Of a stretch of 28,480 bases of DNA, positions 1 to 7,333 are shown one piece after another. A program made the position numbers and the translations under genes. How positions within the stretch are numbered: position 1 is the first letter of the stretch; each line of letters begins with the position of its first letter. The notes under the pieces are model-generated. The model saw only the letters and a list, made by a program, of their open reading frames with translations, searched no databases and had not been told where the DNA came from. The DNA comes from CAYQSU01 sp964420325 (GTDB lineage: Bacteria > Pseudomonadota > Alphaproteobacteria > Rhodospirillales > Defluviicoccaceae), in contig CAYQSU010000045.1 in assembly GCA_964420325.1 (NCBI GenBank), forward strand, positions 1-28,480, read 5' to 3'.

Positions 1-70
1 GTCGCAAAATGTCGCATTTTGTCGCATTTTGTCGCAAAATGTCGCATTTCGTCGCGATTCGTCGCAGCTT
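1..70. repeat. 10-bp tandem repeat, phased A/T runs
   Basis: Seven imperfect 10-bp units share the pattern GTCGCANNNT. Units 1 to 5 carry AAAA or TTTT runs (about 6-9, 17-20, 27-30, 36-39, 47-49), and the last two units degrade into normal GC-rich sequence. The array lies just beyond the coq7 stop codon and reaches the window edge, so its true length is unknown. Four-base A/T runs repeated once per helical turn are the classic arrangement of intrinsically curved DNA, and neighbouring units also form short inverted repeats (AAAATG-TCG-CATTTT). The role is unknown. Curvature is inferred from the spacing. Confidence 0.85.
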
Positions 71-93
71 GCCGCCGGCGGCGCCGGCCCGCC

Positions 94-651
94 TCACAGC
101 CGCTCGGAGAGCCAGATGGCGGCGCGCGAGCCGGCCTTGACCAGCGCCGAGAGCGGCCCGTGGGCGGGGGCCGCCTCGGCGCCGTGGCGTTTCGCCGTCT
201 CGCCGTGCTCGACCTCGTCGGCGCGGTAGCGGGCGCACAGCGCCCGGAGCTCGGCCTCGTCGTCGCCGAGGACCTCGACCTGGCGGCCGTAGTGCTGGTC
301 GATCACCTCCTCGACGGCGGCGGTGCAGGCCATCGCCGCCTTCGCGCCCAGAAGCGCCGAGGCGGCGCCGAGGGCGAAGCCGGCGACGTGCCACACCGGC
401 TGCAGCGCCGTCGGCCGCACCCGCCGTTCGGCGATCAGCGCGTTGAACGTCGCCAGGTGCTCCCGCTCCTTGACCGCCATGCGGCGGATCACCGGCGCGG
501 CGGCGCTGCGGCCGAGCACCCAGAGCTGGCCCTCGTAGATGCGCACCGCGCCGTACTCGCCGGCCTGGTCGACGCGGATGATGCGCTGGATCAGCTCGTC
601 CCGGGTCGGATCGCCGGGGAGCCGGCCGCCCCTGGGCGTGGTCTCGGTCAT
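94..651 (-). CDS. coq7: Demethoxyubiquinone hydroxylase Coq7
   Basis: This 185-residue protein is a membrane-associated di-iron monooxygenase that hydroxylates the ring of demethoxyubiquinone late in ubiquinone synthesis. The di-iron ligand pattern is complete: E32 in the DQAGEYGA motif, E62 and H65 in KEREH, E114 in the AVEEVIDQHY helix, and E146 and H149 in DEVEHGE. The length matches alphaproteobacterial Coq7, which has a single such domain. The ATG at 651 is chosen because it overlaps the dsbB stop codon (ATGA, 648-651), the usual sign of translational coupling. The same frame stays open further upstream, but that stretch is antisense-type Arg-rich shadow. It is the last gene of a likely yqaA-dsbB-coq7 transcript. 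Function is assigned with high confidence. Confidence 0.95.
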   Translation of the reverse strand: MTETTPRGGRLPGDPTRDELIQRIIRVDQAGEYGAVRIYEGQLWVLGRSAAAPVIRRMAVKEREHLATFNALIAERRVRPTALQPVWHVAGFALGAASALLGAKAAMACTAAVEEVIDQHYGRQVEVLGDDEAELRALCARYRADEVEHGETAKRHGAEAAPAHGPLSALVKAGSRAAIWLSERL

Positions 652-1160
652 CGGTCGTCCCTTTCGCGGCCCGGGCCGGCGAAGGCGAGGCAGGCGACGC
701 CCAGCGCCAGCGCGGCCAGCGCATTGTAGCCGGCGAGCGACACCCCGAACAGCCGCCAGTCGACCTCGTCGCAGGGCTTCGGCTGCGGCCCGGCGAGCCG
801 CGCCTGCAGCTCCTCGACGGTGAGGTCCGGCGGCAGCAGGCCGCCCTCGCAGCCGGGGATGCCGGCCCACCAGTGCTCCTCGACCCCGACATGATAGAAG
901 GCGAGCAGCGCGTTGGCGAGGAGGACGACGCCGGCGACGAGGATCAGCCGCCGCCGCCGGGACCCGGTCATCGGCACGGCGACGGCGACGAGGGCCATGA
1001 CGGCGGCGACAGCATACGGCACGCGCTCGTAGAGGCAGAGGATGCAGGGCTGCAGGCCGAGCAGGTGCTCGCCGGCGAAGGCGGCGGCCAGCGCGCCGAG
1101 GCAAGCCGCCAGCAGTGCGGCGGCGACGGTGCGGGAGCCGGGACGACGGTCGAGGCGCAT
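648..1160 (-). CDS. dsbB: Disulfide bond formation protein DsbB
   Basis: This 170-residue inner-membrane protein is predicted to reoxidise periplasmic DsbA and pass the electrons to ubiquinone. It shows four hydrophobic segments and both expected cysteine pairs: C39/C42 in a PCILCLYER motif after the first helix, and C104/C130 in the second periplasmic loop (GCEGG and PKPCDEVDW). The E-R after the CxxC motif is typical of the quinone site. The ATG at 1160 is preceded by a fairly weak ribosome-binding region. The stop codon overlaps the coq7 start by four bases, so a quinone-using enzyme and a quinone-making enzyme are translationally coupled. No dsbA gene is in the window. Confidence 0.93.
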   Translation of the reverse strand: MRLDRRPGSRTVAAALLAACLGALAAAFAGEHLLGLQPCILCLYERVPYAVAAVMALVAVAVPMTGSRRRRLILVAGVVLLANALLAFYHVGVEEHWWAGIPGCEGGLLPPDLTVEELQARLAGPQPKPCDEVDWRLFGVSLAGYNALAALALGVACLAFAGPGRERDDR

Positions 1161-1183
1161 GCTGCGGAGCCCTCGATGTTCTC

Positions 1184-1816
1184 TCAGGCGAGCAGGCGGA
1201 CGAGGACGAAGCCGCCGAGCAGGAGCGCGAAGAACGCCGTCGCCACCTGCGCCAGGTTGCGCTCGACGAAGGCGCGGATCGGCGGGCCGAAGTACCACAA
1301 CAGCACCGCGACGGCGAAGAAGCGGGCGCCGCGGGACAGGATCGACGCGACCATGAAGGTGGCGAGATCGAGGCCGGTGACGCCGCTCGCGATCGTGATC
1401 ACCTTGTAGGGAAAAGGCGTGACGCCGGCGCCGAAGACGATCCAGCCGCCCCACTCGTTGTAGCGGTGGCGGAACTCCTCGAACTTGGCGGCATAGCCGT
1501 AGAGCTCGAGGAGCGGCTGGCCGACCTCGTCGAACGCCACCGCGCCGATCGCGTAGCCGGCGAGGCCGCCGGCGACCGAGGCCACGGTGCAGACGCCGGC
1601 GATCAGCCAGGCGCGGTCCCTCGCCGCGAGGATCATCGGGATCAGCATCACGTCCGGCGGGATCGGGAACACCGAGCTCTCGATGAACGACACCACGGCG
1701 AGCGCGGCGAGCGCGTGGCGATGCTGGGCGAGATCGAGGGTCCAGTCGTAGAGACGCTGCAGCAACGAGGTGCGGGCTCCGGCGGCGAGGTTCGGGCGCT
1801 CCCGGGCCGCGACCAT
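1184..1816 (-). CDS. YqaA/DedA-family (SNARE-associated type) membrane protein
   Basis: This 210-residue multi-pass membrane protein belongs to the YqaA branch of the DedA/VTT superfamily, whose members are linked to lipid scrambling or transport and membrane homeostasis. The sequence shows an early FIESSVFPIPPDV segment, the family's conserved glutamate and proline-rich re-entrant region. A Gly-rich GAGVTPFPYKVITIASG segment follows in the second half, with the conserved F-P-[YF]-K. A C-terminal helix ends FVLVRLLA. The ATG at 1816 fits the N-terminal length of the family. The gene ends 23 bp upstream of dsbB, so the three genes probably share a transcript. The substrate cannot be deduced. 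Confidence 0.85.
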   Translation of the reverse strand: MVAARERPNLAAGARTSLLQRLYDWTLDLAQHRHALAALAVVSFIESSVFPIPPDVMLIPMILAARDRAWLIAGVCTVASVAGGLAGYAIGAVAFDEVGQPLLELYGYAAKFEEFRHRYNEWGGWIVFGAGVTPFPYKVITIASGVTGLDLATFMVASILSRGARFFAVAVLLWYFGPPIRAFVERNLAQVATAFFALLLGGFVLVRLLA

Positions 1817-1929
1817 TATCAGCCCCGGGCGCGCCGGGCAACCGCTTCGTCGCCGGGCCGGCCCCGCCGCCACCGTGCCCGGCCGTGTTGACCGCCCCGA
1901 GCCTCCGTCTATGATACCTGCCGGCGCCG

Positions 1930-2016
1930 GCCCCTGTGGCGGAATCGGTAGACGCGGCAGACTCAAAATCTGTTGGCCTTCGGGCCGTGGGAGTTCGAGT
2001 CTCCCCGGGGGCACCA
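1930..2016 (+). tRNA. tRNA-Leu(CAA)
   Basis: An 87-nt class II tRNA with encoded CCA. The acceptor arms (GCCCCTG with CGGGGGC) pair over seven positions with one G-T. The anticodon stem is 1957-1961 with 1969-1973, and the loop CTCAAAA places the anticodon CAA at 1964-1966, which reads UUG. A long variable arm (TTGGCCTTCGGGCC) and the T-arm GTTCGAGTC are present. It is transcribed divergently from the yqaA gene. Confidence 0.97.
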
Positions 2017-2434
2017 AGGGCGCGGGTGATTCGCCCGGCTTGCGGGCACGCCGCCGCCGCCGCTGGCCTTCTGACCGGGCCGGCCGGCGGACGGCGGGGC
2101 CGGACGACGGGACCCGAAAGAGCCCCCGGCCGCCGCCCGGGTCCGCCGGGGTCTCCCCTAAGCCATTCTGAACAAGGGGCTCTCCGCCCCGCCCGGAGCG
2201 TCCTCGGCGGCCTCTTCGCCGACGGCGCTGTGCCCGCCGGGCCACGCCCTCCGCCGAAATTCGTCGGAGCGCCGGGAGGGCGTTGACCGCGGATACGGGC
2301 CGATGCTCTGCTTGCGGCTCGGATCGGAAACGAGCGCGGCCTTCGGGTCGACGTCGGGCCGTCCCCGGGACGGAGGTGATGCCTTCGCCCGCTTGATCGG
2401 CCCGGCCGCGCGTGTCGCGAAAGGAGACGGGCCG
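2017..2434. other. Gene-free GC-rich interval after the tRNA
   Basis: About 420 bp with no credible gene. Open frames here are Arg/Pro/Gly-rich shadows with no ribosome-binding sites. A short hairpin (GCCCG-GCTTG-CGGGC, near 2036-2050) follows the tRNA but lacks a T-run. There is no direct repeat of the tRNA 3' end that would mark an integrated element, within what can be scanned by eye. Confidence 0.5.
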
Positions 2435-2656
2435 ATGAGCGCCTCTGCGACCGCCGTCACGATCGAGTTCAGCGTCGATCGCTACCTGTGGGCGCATCGC
2501 CGCAAGCCCCGCGGCTTCCGCCTCTGGTACTTCCGTCTGCCCGACGGCTCGACGTTCTGCTTCTCCGGCACGTACTCGGAGGCGAAGCGGGCGGCGGCAA
2601 GGGCGGCGGCAGCCCGCCTCGAGGCGGGATCGGCCGCCATCCTGGTCTGCGCCTGA
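2435..2656 (+). CDS. Small conserved-looking protein of unknown function
   Basis: I do not recognise this 73-residue protein. The ATG at 2435 has a good ribosome-binding site (AAGGAG, 8 bp upstream), and the reading frame has ordinary rather than shadow-like composition. The middle (about residues 27-44) looks like a beta-hairpin rich in aromatic residues (GFRLWYFRLPDGSTFCFSG). It is followed by an Ala/Arg-rich helix (about 48-64) and a short hydrophobic end. The beta-hairpin plus basic helix is compatible with a small nucleic-acid-binding fold, but that is only a shape argument. There is no signal peptide and no membrane helix. It is the first gene after the tRNA and is not obviously in an operon. 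Confidence 0.6.
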   Translation: MSASATAVTIEFSVDRYLWAHRRKPRGFRLWYFRLPDGSTFCFSGTYSEAKRAAARAAAARLEAGSAAILVCA

Positions 2657-2846
2657 GCGACGCCAACGACCGGCCGAGCGGTCTCGCCGGCAGCGCCTTC
2701 GATCGTCACAAAGCTGCCGTTTACTCGGGGCACGATTCGCGGCATATCAGGGGTGCGGCGCGAGCCGGCCGATGACCGCCACGGACGCGGCAGGACGCAC
2801 CGGGCGCCGACGACGACAGGAGAGCAGTCCTCAGGATGATGACGAT

Positions 2847-3122
2847 ATGACGCCGTCGCGAGGCAAGCCGCCGAAGCTCACCCTGAAGGGACGCGAGGCG
2901 GAGACGCTCAAGCTGCGGAACGCGGACTCGAAGCGGGCCGACGAGCCGCCGGCCGGCCAGCAGCATCGGGCGTATACCGAACTGGTGTTGGCCCACGAGA
3001 AGCTCAATGCGCCACAGTTCGGCCGGAAGTTCACGCGCATCGACGACGGCCGCGACGGCGCGCCATCCGGCGGCTTCCGGGTGGTGATGCGGCCGCGGCC
3101 GCGCGGCCAACGAGACCGCTGA
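2847..3122 (+). CDS. Small basic hypothetical protein
   Basis: A 91-residue unrecognised protein rich in Lys and Arg, hydrophilic throughout, with no membrane or export signal. The ATG at 2847 is preferred because an AGGA lies 10 bp upstream; an in-frame ATG at 2772 would add 25 Arg-rich residues with no ribosome-binding site. The N-terminal 30 residues look disordered (KPPKLTLKGREAETLKLR), followed by a more structured part (AYTELVLAHEKLNAPQFGRKF). It is convergent with the nitroreductase gene, 32 bp away. That the gene is real is plausible but unproved. Confidence 0.45.
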   Translation: MTPSRGKPPKLTLKGREAETLKLRNADSKRADEPPAGQQHRAYTELVLAHEKLNAPQFGRKFTRIDDGRDGAPSGGFRVVMRPRPRGQRDR

Positions 3123-3154
3123 CGGCGGCGCGCGGGCGGGCGCGGTCCCTTCCT

Positions 3155-3823
3155 TCAGTCCGGCCTGCCGACCGGGATCAGCAGGAGCGGCTCCGCGTCG
3201 CCGAGCCCGAGCAGAAGGGCCACCCGGTCGTCGGCGAAGGCGCCGACGACGGTCGAGCCGAGACCGAGGGCGACCGCCTGCAGGGCGATGTTCTCCGCCG
3301 CGTGGCCGGCCTCGATGTGCACGTACCGCCGGCCGCGGTCGCCGTAGCGTGCCGTGGTCCGCCGGACGATGGCGGCGATGACGACGACCGCCGGCGCCCG
3401 GGCGATCCAGCCCTGGCCGAGCGCCGCCTCGGCCAGCTCCCGCCGCCGGTCTCCAGGGAGCGCGAGCGCGAGCCGGTGCGGTCCCGGCTCGTAGCGGTAG
3501 ACACCCGGCGGCACGCTCACGACGGCTCCGGCGACGAGGAGAAGCTCGAGCGGATAGGTCGCTCCCGCCGACGGCGCCGTGCGCAGGCCATCCGGATGGG
3601 TGATGCCCTGCCCCGCCCACAGCAGCTGCGCCGCGTGGCCGAGTTCCAGCCCGCCTTCGGCGAATCCGCGGACCGAGCGCCGCTTCGCGAGCGCGTACTC
3701 GACCGACAGCGGGCCCTTCAGGCTGGGCGGCGGCAGCGGCAGCCCGTCACCGGCGGCGGCCGCCATCGTCACCGCGAGCAGCAAGGCGGCCGTCCCGGCG
3801 GCGCACTGTGCCAACCCGATCAT
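3155..3823 (-). CDS. SagB-type nitroreductase-family oxidoreductase, exported
   Basis: This 222-residue protein is an FMN-dependent nitroreductase fold of the SagB/ThcOx branch. FMN-binding signatures are visible: RRSVRGF (about 48-54) and RTAPSAGATYPLE (about 81-93), plus a C-terminal EPLLLIPVGRP. The ATG at 3823 has GGGGAG 5 bp upstream. The first 24 residues form a clear signal peptide (hydrophobic core LAQCAAGTAALLLAVTM, AAA-G cleavage region), so the enzyme probably acts in the periplasm. SagB-type enzymes oxidise azolines in peptide natural products, but many members stand alone, and no YcaO or precursor peptide lies nearby. The next gene upstream is a LysE-type exporter 29 bp away on the same strand. 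The substrate is unknown. Confidence 0.82.
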   Translation of the reverse strand: MIGLAQCAAGTAALLLAVTMAAAAGDGLPLPPPSLKGPLSVEYALAKRRSVRGFAEGGLELGHAAQLLWAGQGITHPDGLRTAPSAGATYPLELLLVAGAVVSVPPGVYRYEPGPHRLALALPGDRRRELAEAALGQGWIARAPAVVVIAAIVRRTTARYGDRGRRYVHIEAGHAAENIALQAVALGLGSTVVGAFADDRVALLLGLGDAEPLLLIPVGRPD

Positions 3824-3852
3824 GGCGTCTCCCCGTCACGGTGGCTCCGGCG

Positions 3853-4509
3853 CTAAAGGACGATGCGGAGCCATGATGCCAGGGTCGCCGCCCCGAACAC
3901 CAGCACGACGATCCCCAGCGTAACGTGGACGCCGGTGATGACGCGCTCGGGCAGACGCCGCCTGAGCGCCACCGACCCGCCCACCAGCGTCAGCCACCAC
4001 AGCATCGATCCGGCGAACACGCCGGTGAGGATCAGCCACTCGTCGATCGCGTCGCCGGAGCGCTGGGAGAACAGGCCGAGGCCGGCGAAGACGCCGAAGA
4101 ACGCGAAGAACGTCGCCGGATTGACGATGGTGAGGGCGAAGCCGGCGCAGAGCGCGGCGACGTAATCGGAGAGGCCCTGGCGGACCGCCGCCGCCTCGGC
4201 GGCCTCGGACGCCGGGACGGGCCGATGCCGCATGATCATGTGGGTCCCGAGACAGACGAGAAAAAGGCCTCCGGCGAGCCTCAGCGGTCCCTGGTTGTCG
4301 ATGATGTGGCGGGTCACCAGCGACAGGCCGAACATCGCGGCAGCGGCGAGCACGGCATCGGCGACGGCGGCCCCGACGCCGGTGACGACACCCGTCGCCT
4401 TCTGTCCGTGGAGGGCCTGCCGCATGCACAGCGCTCCGACGGCGCCGATCGGCATGGCGATCACGAAGCCGGCAAGGAGCGCCTTGACGAACAGGATGCC
4501 GTTGAGCAC
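3853..4509 (-). CDS. LysE/RhtB-family translocator
   Basis: A 218-residue inner-membrane protein with six hydrophobic segments, predicted to export an amino acid or related metabolite. The N-terminus carries the family signature (FVIAMPIGAVGALCMRQAL, residues about 15-33), and the NPATFFAFFGVF segment in the second half matches the conserved N-P-x-x-x-x-F-F region of LysE proteins. Translation appears to start at GTG 4509 behind a purine-rich GGGGGGA about 8 bp upstream. The exported compound cannot be deduced; the neighbouring exported nitroreductase may share the transcript. The 150 bp upstream hold only a doubtful 23-codon frame (4534-4605). Confidence 0.85.
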   Translation of the reverse strand: MLNGILFVKALLAGFVIAMPIGAVGALCMRQALHGQKATGVVTGVGAAVADAVLAAAAMFGLSLVTRHIIDNQGPLRLAGGLFLVCLGTHMIMRHRPVPASEAAEAAAVRQGLSDYVAALCAGFALTIVNPATFFAFFGVFAGLGLFSQRSGDAIDEWLILTGVFAGSMLWWLTLVGGSVALRRRLPERVITGVHVTLGIVVLVFGAATLASWLRIVL

Positions 4510-4662
4510 GCGCTTGCTTCCCCCCTTGTCTCGTCACCTTGTCGACGCCTTCGGCGGTGCGCAGACGCCGAGTATGCCGCTCAGCAGCATCGACGGTAAA
4601 CCCATGCCTCGAGTCCTCTCGTGCTCTCTGCGGCGAGCATCGCCTGTCGGTCCGCCATCGGC

Positions 4663-5382
4663 TCAGAACAGCGCCTCGAACAGGAACGGCAGAAGAACCG
4701 CGGTGGCCAGCCCGTTCAGCCCCATCGCCAGGCCGGAGAACGCGCCTGCGGCCTCGCCGAGCTGGAGGGCGCGGGCGGTGCCGATGCCATGCGCGGCAAG
4801 CCCGAGGGCGAACCCCATGACCCGCGGGTCGCGAACGCGGATCAGCGCAAAGAGGGCCGTGCCCAGGGCGGCGCCGAGGATGCCGGTGAGGATGACGAGC
4901 ACGGCCGTCAGCGAGGGCAGACCGCCCAGGCGCTCAGCGATGCCCATGGCGATCGGCGTCGTCACCGACTTCGGCGCGAGCGAGGCCAGCGTGTCCCGCG
5001 ACGCCCCCAGCGCCCAGGCGATGGCGACGGCGCTCGCCGCCGCCGCCAGCGAGCCGGTGACGAGGGCGCAGATCAGCGCGCCTGCCGTGCGCCGGACGTG
5101 GGCGAACTGACGGTACAAGGGAACGGCCAGCGCCACCGTCGCCGGTCCCAGAAGGAAATGCACGAACTGGGCGCCCTCGAAGTAGGTCGCGTAGTCGGTG
5201 CCGGTGACGTGGAGCAGCGCCGCGAGGGCCAGCACCGCGATCAGCACCGGGTTCACCAGGGCGCTGTTGCCGGCGAGCCGGTGCAGGGACGTGCCGAGCT
5301 GATAGGCGACCAGGGTCAGGGTCAGGCCGGCGAGAGGGCTCGCCGCCAGATAGACCCAGATGTCCCGCATCTCCACGGTCAC
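4663..5382 (-). CDS. lrgB: LrgB/CidB-family membrane protein
   Basis: A 239-residue multi-pass membrane protein of the LrgB/CidB family, which with LrgA/CidA modulates murein hydrolase activity or exports small organic acids (described for glycolate and pyruvate systems). The sequence is almost wholly hydrophobic, with the typical NPVLIAV, YFEGAQFVHFLLGPATVALA, PKSVTTPIAM and HGIGTARAL motifs. GTG 5382 is chosen over ATG 5370: it has GGAGG 8 bp upstream and overlaps the lrgA stop codon as GTGA, while the ATG has its GGAG directly abutting. Tight coupling with lrgA is clear. Confidence 0.9.
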   Translation of the reverse strand: MTVEMRDIWVYLAASPLAGLTLTLVAYQLGTSLHRLAGNSALVNPVLIAVLALAALLHVTGTDYATYFEGAQFVHFLLGPATVALAVPLYRQFAHVRRTAGALICALVTGSLAAAASAVAIAWALGASRDTLASLAPKSVTTPIAMGIAERLGGLPSLTAVLVILTGILGAALGTALFALIRVRDPRVMGFALGLAAHGIGTARALQLGEAAGAFSGLAMGLNGLATAVLLPFLFEALF

Positions 5383-5735
5383 GGTGTCCGCCTCCGCTCG
5401 GCGAGGCGCATCAGGCCCTGCAGCACCAGCGCCGTGACGACGATGGTGAAGAGCGTGCTCCCGACCAGCGCCGCGAGGATCGCGGGATACTCCTCCGCCA
5501 GCAGCGAGAGATGCACCATGACCCCGACGCCGGCGGGCACGAACAGGAGCGCTAGATGGTCGAGCAGCCCGGACGCCGTCGCCGCCACACCGGGCGCGAC
5601 GGCGCCCTTGACCGCGAGGCCGAGAAACAGGATCACCATGCCGAACACGGGCCCGGGGATCGGCACCCCGGTGGCGAGCACGATCACCTCGCCGGCGAGC
5701 TGGCAGACGAGCAGGACGGTCAGGAACGTGAGCAT
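5379..5735 (-). CDS. lrgA: LrgA/CidA-family membrane protein
   Basis: A 118-residue membrane protein with four hydrophobic segments, the holin-like partner of LrgB. Diagnostic features are the GVPIPGPVFGMVILFL motif (about 23-38) and LLFVPAGVGVMVH (about 63-75), both conserved in LrgA/CidA. It overlaps lrgB by four bases. The 126 bp to the divergent deacetylase gene must hold promoters for both directions; I cannot place a convincing hexamer pair there. Whether the pair acts in lysis control or in acid export cannot be told from sequence. Confidence 0.9.
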   Translation of the reverse strand: MLTFLTVLLVCQLAGEVIVLATGVPIPGPVFGMVILFLGLAVKGAVAPGVAATASGLLDHLALLFVPAGVGVMVHLSLLAEEYPAILAALVGSTLFTIVVTALVLQGLMRLAERRRTP

Positions 5736-5861
5736 GATGGCATCGCCTCCCGGGTGGTTGCGGCGGAGGCATCATCGCACGGGACCGCCGCCGCTCAGCG
5801 AACAAATCCTTTGCGTGCGGCGCCGGCACGCCGCCTACCGCGAGGCGGGTGGGTGCGGGCG

Positions 5862-6893
5862 ATGCTGACGGTCTATCGCGAGGGCCACCGCCTGCATCGT
5901 CCCCTGCGGGAGCTCAGCGACGGCGCCCTCGTCCCGGCCGTCGAGGTGCCGGAGCGCGCCGAGCGCATCGTCGCCGCGGTCGCCGAGGCCGGGATCGGCG
6001 AGATCGTTGCCCCGGACGCGTTCGGCGTCGACGCCCTCATCCGCGTCCACGACCGCCGCCTGCTCGATTTCCTCGCCAGTGCCTGGGGGGAGTGGCGCCG
6101 CGAAGGGCGCCAGGGTCAGGCGCTGCCCACCTCGTGGTGCGTCAGGGACATGCGTCCCATCGAGCCCCGCTCGATCGACGGCAGGCTCTCCTACTTCGCC
6201 TTCGATGCCGGAACGCCGATCGGCGAGGGCACCTGGGAGGCGGCGCGGGGCAGCGCCGACGTTGCCTTGACCGCCGCGAGGGCTGTCGCCGCCGGCGCCG
6301 CCTCCGCGTTCGCGCTCAGTCGGCCGCCAGGGCACCACGCCGGCCGCGACACCTACGGCGGCTATTGCTTCCTCAACAACGCGGCGATCGCCGCCGAGGC
6401 ACTGCTGGTCGCCGGCGCCGACAAGATCGCGATTCTCGACGTCGACTACCACCACGGCAACGGTACGCAGTCCATCTTCTACGACCGGGGTGACGTCTTC
6501 TTCGCCTCGCTGCACGCCGATCCCCGTGACGAATACCCTTACTTTCTCGGCCACGCCGACGAGCACGGCGCCGGCGCCGGCGAGGGCTGCACCGCCAACT
6601 ATCCGCTGCCGCCGGGCACCGGCTTCGACGTTTGGCGGGCGGCGCTCGACGACGCCTGCAAGCGGGCGGCGAACCACGGCGCCGACGCGGTCGTCGTCTC
6701 TCTCGGCGTCGACACCTTCGTGGGCGACCCCTTGGGCCGGTTCCGGTTGCGCTCCGCCGACTATTCCCTGGTCGGCGCCCGCATCGCCCGGCTCGGCCGC
6801 CCGACCCTGTTCGTCATGGAGGGCGGCTACGCCGTCGCCGCGCTCGGCCGCAACGTCGTCAACGTGCTGGCCGGCTTCCTCGACGCCGCCTGA
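5862..6893 (+). CDS. Acetylpolyamine amidohydrolase-like histone deacetylase family protein
   Basis: A 343-residue Zn-dependent deacetylase of the arginase/HDAC fold, close in length and register to bacterial acetylpolyamine amidohydrolase. Catalytic residues are intact: H158/H159 (RPPGHHAG), Zn ligands D195 and H197 (DVDYHHGNGTQ) and D284 (LGVDTF), and Y323 (EGGYAV). These numbers coincide with those I recall for the Mycoplana ramosa enzyme. In the substrate loop, positions 106 and 117 are D and G (IDGRLSYFAFDAG), where the characterised enzyme, as I recall, has glutamates, so polyamine preference is uncertain. ATG 5862 matches the family start (MLTVYREGHRLH). It likely deacetylates small amines or another acylated metabolite in the cytoplasm. 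It stands alone and is divergent from lrgAB. Confidence 0.88.
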   Translation: MLTVYREGHRLHRPLRELSDGALVPAVEVPERAERIVAAVAEAGIGEIVAPDAFGVDALIRVHDRRLLDFLASAWGEWRREGRQGQALPTSWCVRDMRPIEPRSIDGRLSYFAFDAGTPIGEGTWEAARGSADVALTAARAVAAGAASAFALSRPPGHHAGRDTYGGYCFLNNAAIAAEALLVAGADKIAILDVDYHHGNGTQSIFYDRGDVFFASLHADPRDEYPYFLGHADEHGAGAGEGCTANYPLPPGTGFDVWRAALDDACKRAANHGADAVVVSLGVDTFVGDPLGRFRLRSADYSLVGARIARLGRPTLFVMEGGYAVAALGRNVVNVLAGFLDAA

Positions 6894-6930
6894 CGGCCGA
6901 CCGCCCGGGACGGAGGCGGCGACGTCTCCC

Positions 6931-6959
6931 TTGCAAACGTCGTCGGCTTCCCCTATCTC
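6931..6959 (+). promoter_or_regulatory. Predicted sigma70-type promoter of the cold-shock gene
   Basis: TTGCAA (6931-6936) and TATCTC (6954-6959) are separated by 17 bp in a locally AT-richer patch. Transcription would start near 6966, giving a leader of about 148 nt, a length typical of cold-shock mRNAs whose folded leader responds to temperature. Assigned by eye. Confidence 0.4.
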
Positions 6960-7113
6960 ACCCATCAAGGTTACAGATTTCGACGGCGTACTAGTGTTTC
7001 GCTTTCCAGCTTCGCCTAGCTACTCCATCAAATCGAGATGACTGATACCGCGGCGTCGCTCCATCGCGATCGGCACGCACCAAGCAAAGCACCGAGCCAA
7101 CAGAGGACTAGTC

Positions 7114-7323
7114 ATGGCTACTGGAACAGTGAAATGGTTCAACCCCGTCAAGGGCTACGGCTTCATCGCTCCCGACCAGGGGGCGAGTGACGCCTTCGTC
7201 CATATCTCCGCAGTTGAGCAGGCCGGTCTCTCGGGCCTTACGGAAGGTCAGAGAGTCCGCTTCGAACTGGTGACGGGACGAAACGGCAAGAAGGCCGCCG
7301 AGAACCTCGCCATCGTCGACTGA
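7114..7323 (+). CDS. Cold-shock domain protein (CspA family)
   Basis: A 69-residue single cold-shock domain, an OB-fold that binds single-stranded RNA and DNA and melts mRNA structure. RNP1 (KGYGFIAPD, about 14-22) and RNP2 (DAFVHIS, about 26-32) are present, with KWFNPVKGYGF near the start. RNP1 has KGYGFI in place of the commoner KGFGFI, as in many alphaproteobacterial paralogues. The ATG has AGAGGA 6 bp upstream. It is monocistronic: a long leader precedes it and a strong hairpin follows. Whether it is truly cold-induced or constitutive cannot be told. Confidence 0.95.
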   Translation: MATGTVKWFNPVKGYGFIAPDQGASDAFVHISAVEQAGLSGLTEGQRVRFELVTGRNGKKAAENLAIVD

Positions 7324-7333
7324 CCGACGGGCC

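Noticed and set aside
1..70. Possible CRISPR array
   Set aside because: Units are 10 bp with no unique spacers. It is a simple tandem repeat.
94..1104. 336-residue extended coq7 or two-domain Coq7
   Set aside because: The upstream part is a different-frame reading of dsbB. The ATGA overlap and family length support the 185-residue protein.
2303..2434. 44-residue N-terminal extension of the small gene at 2435
   Set aside because: No ribosome-binding site at 2303, whereas ATG 2435 has AAGGAG at good spacing.
4534..4605. 23-codon frame upstream of the LysE-type gene with a GAGGA site
   Set aside because: Too short, no recognisable lipobox or other motif, and it could arise by chance. Noted only as a possible leader.
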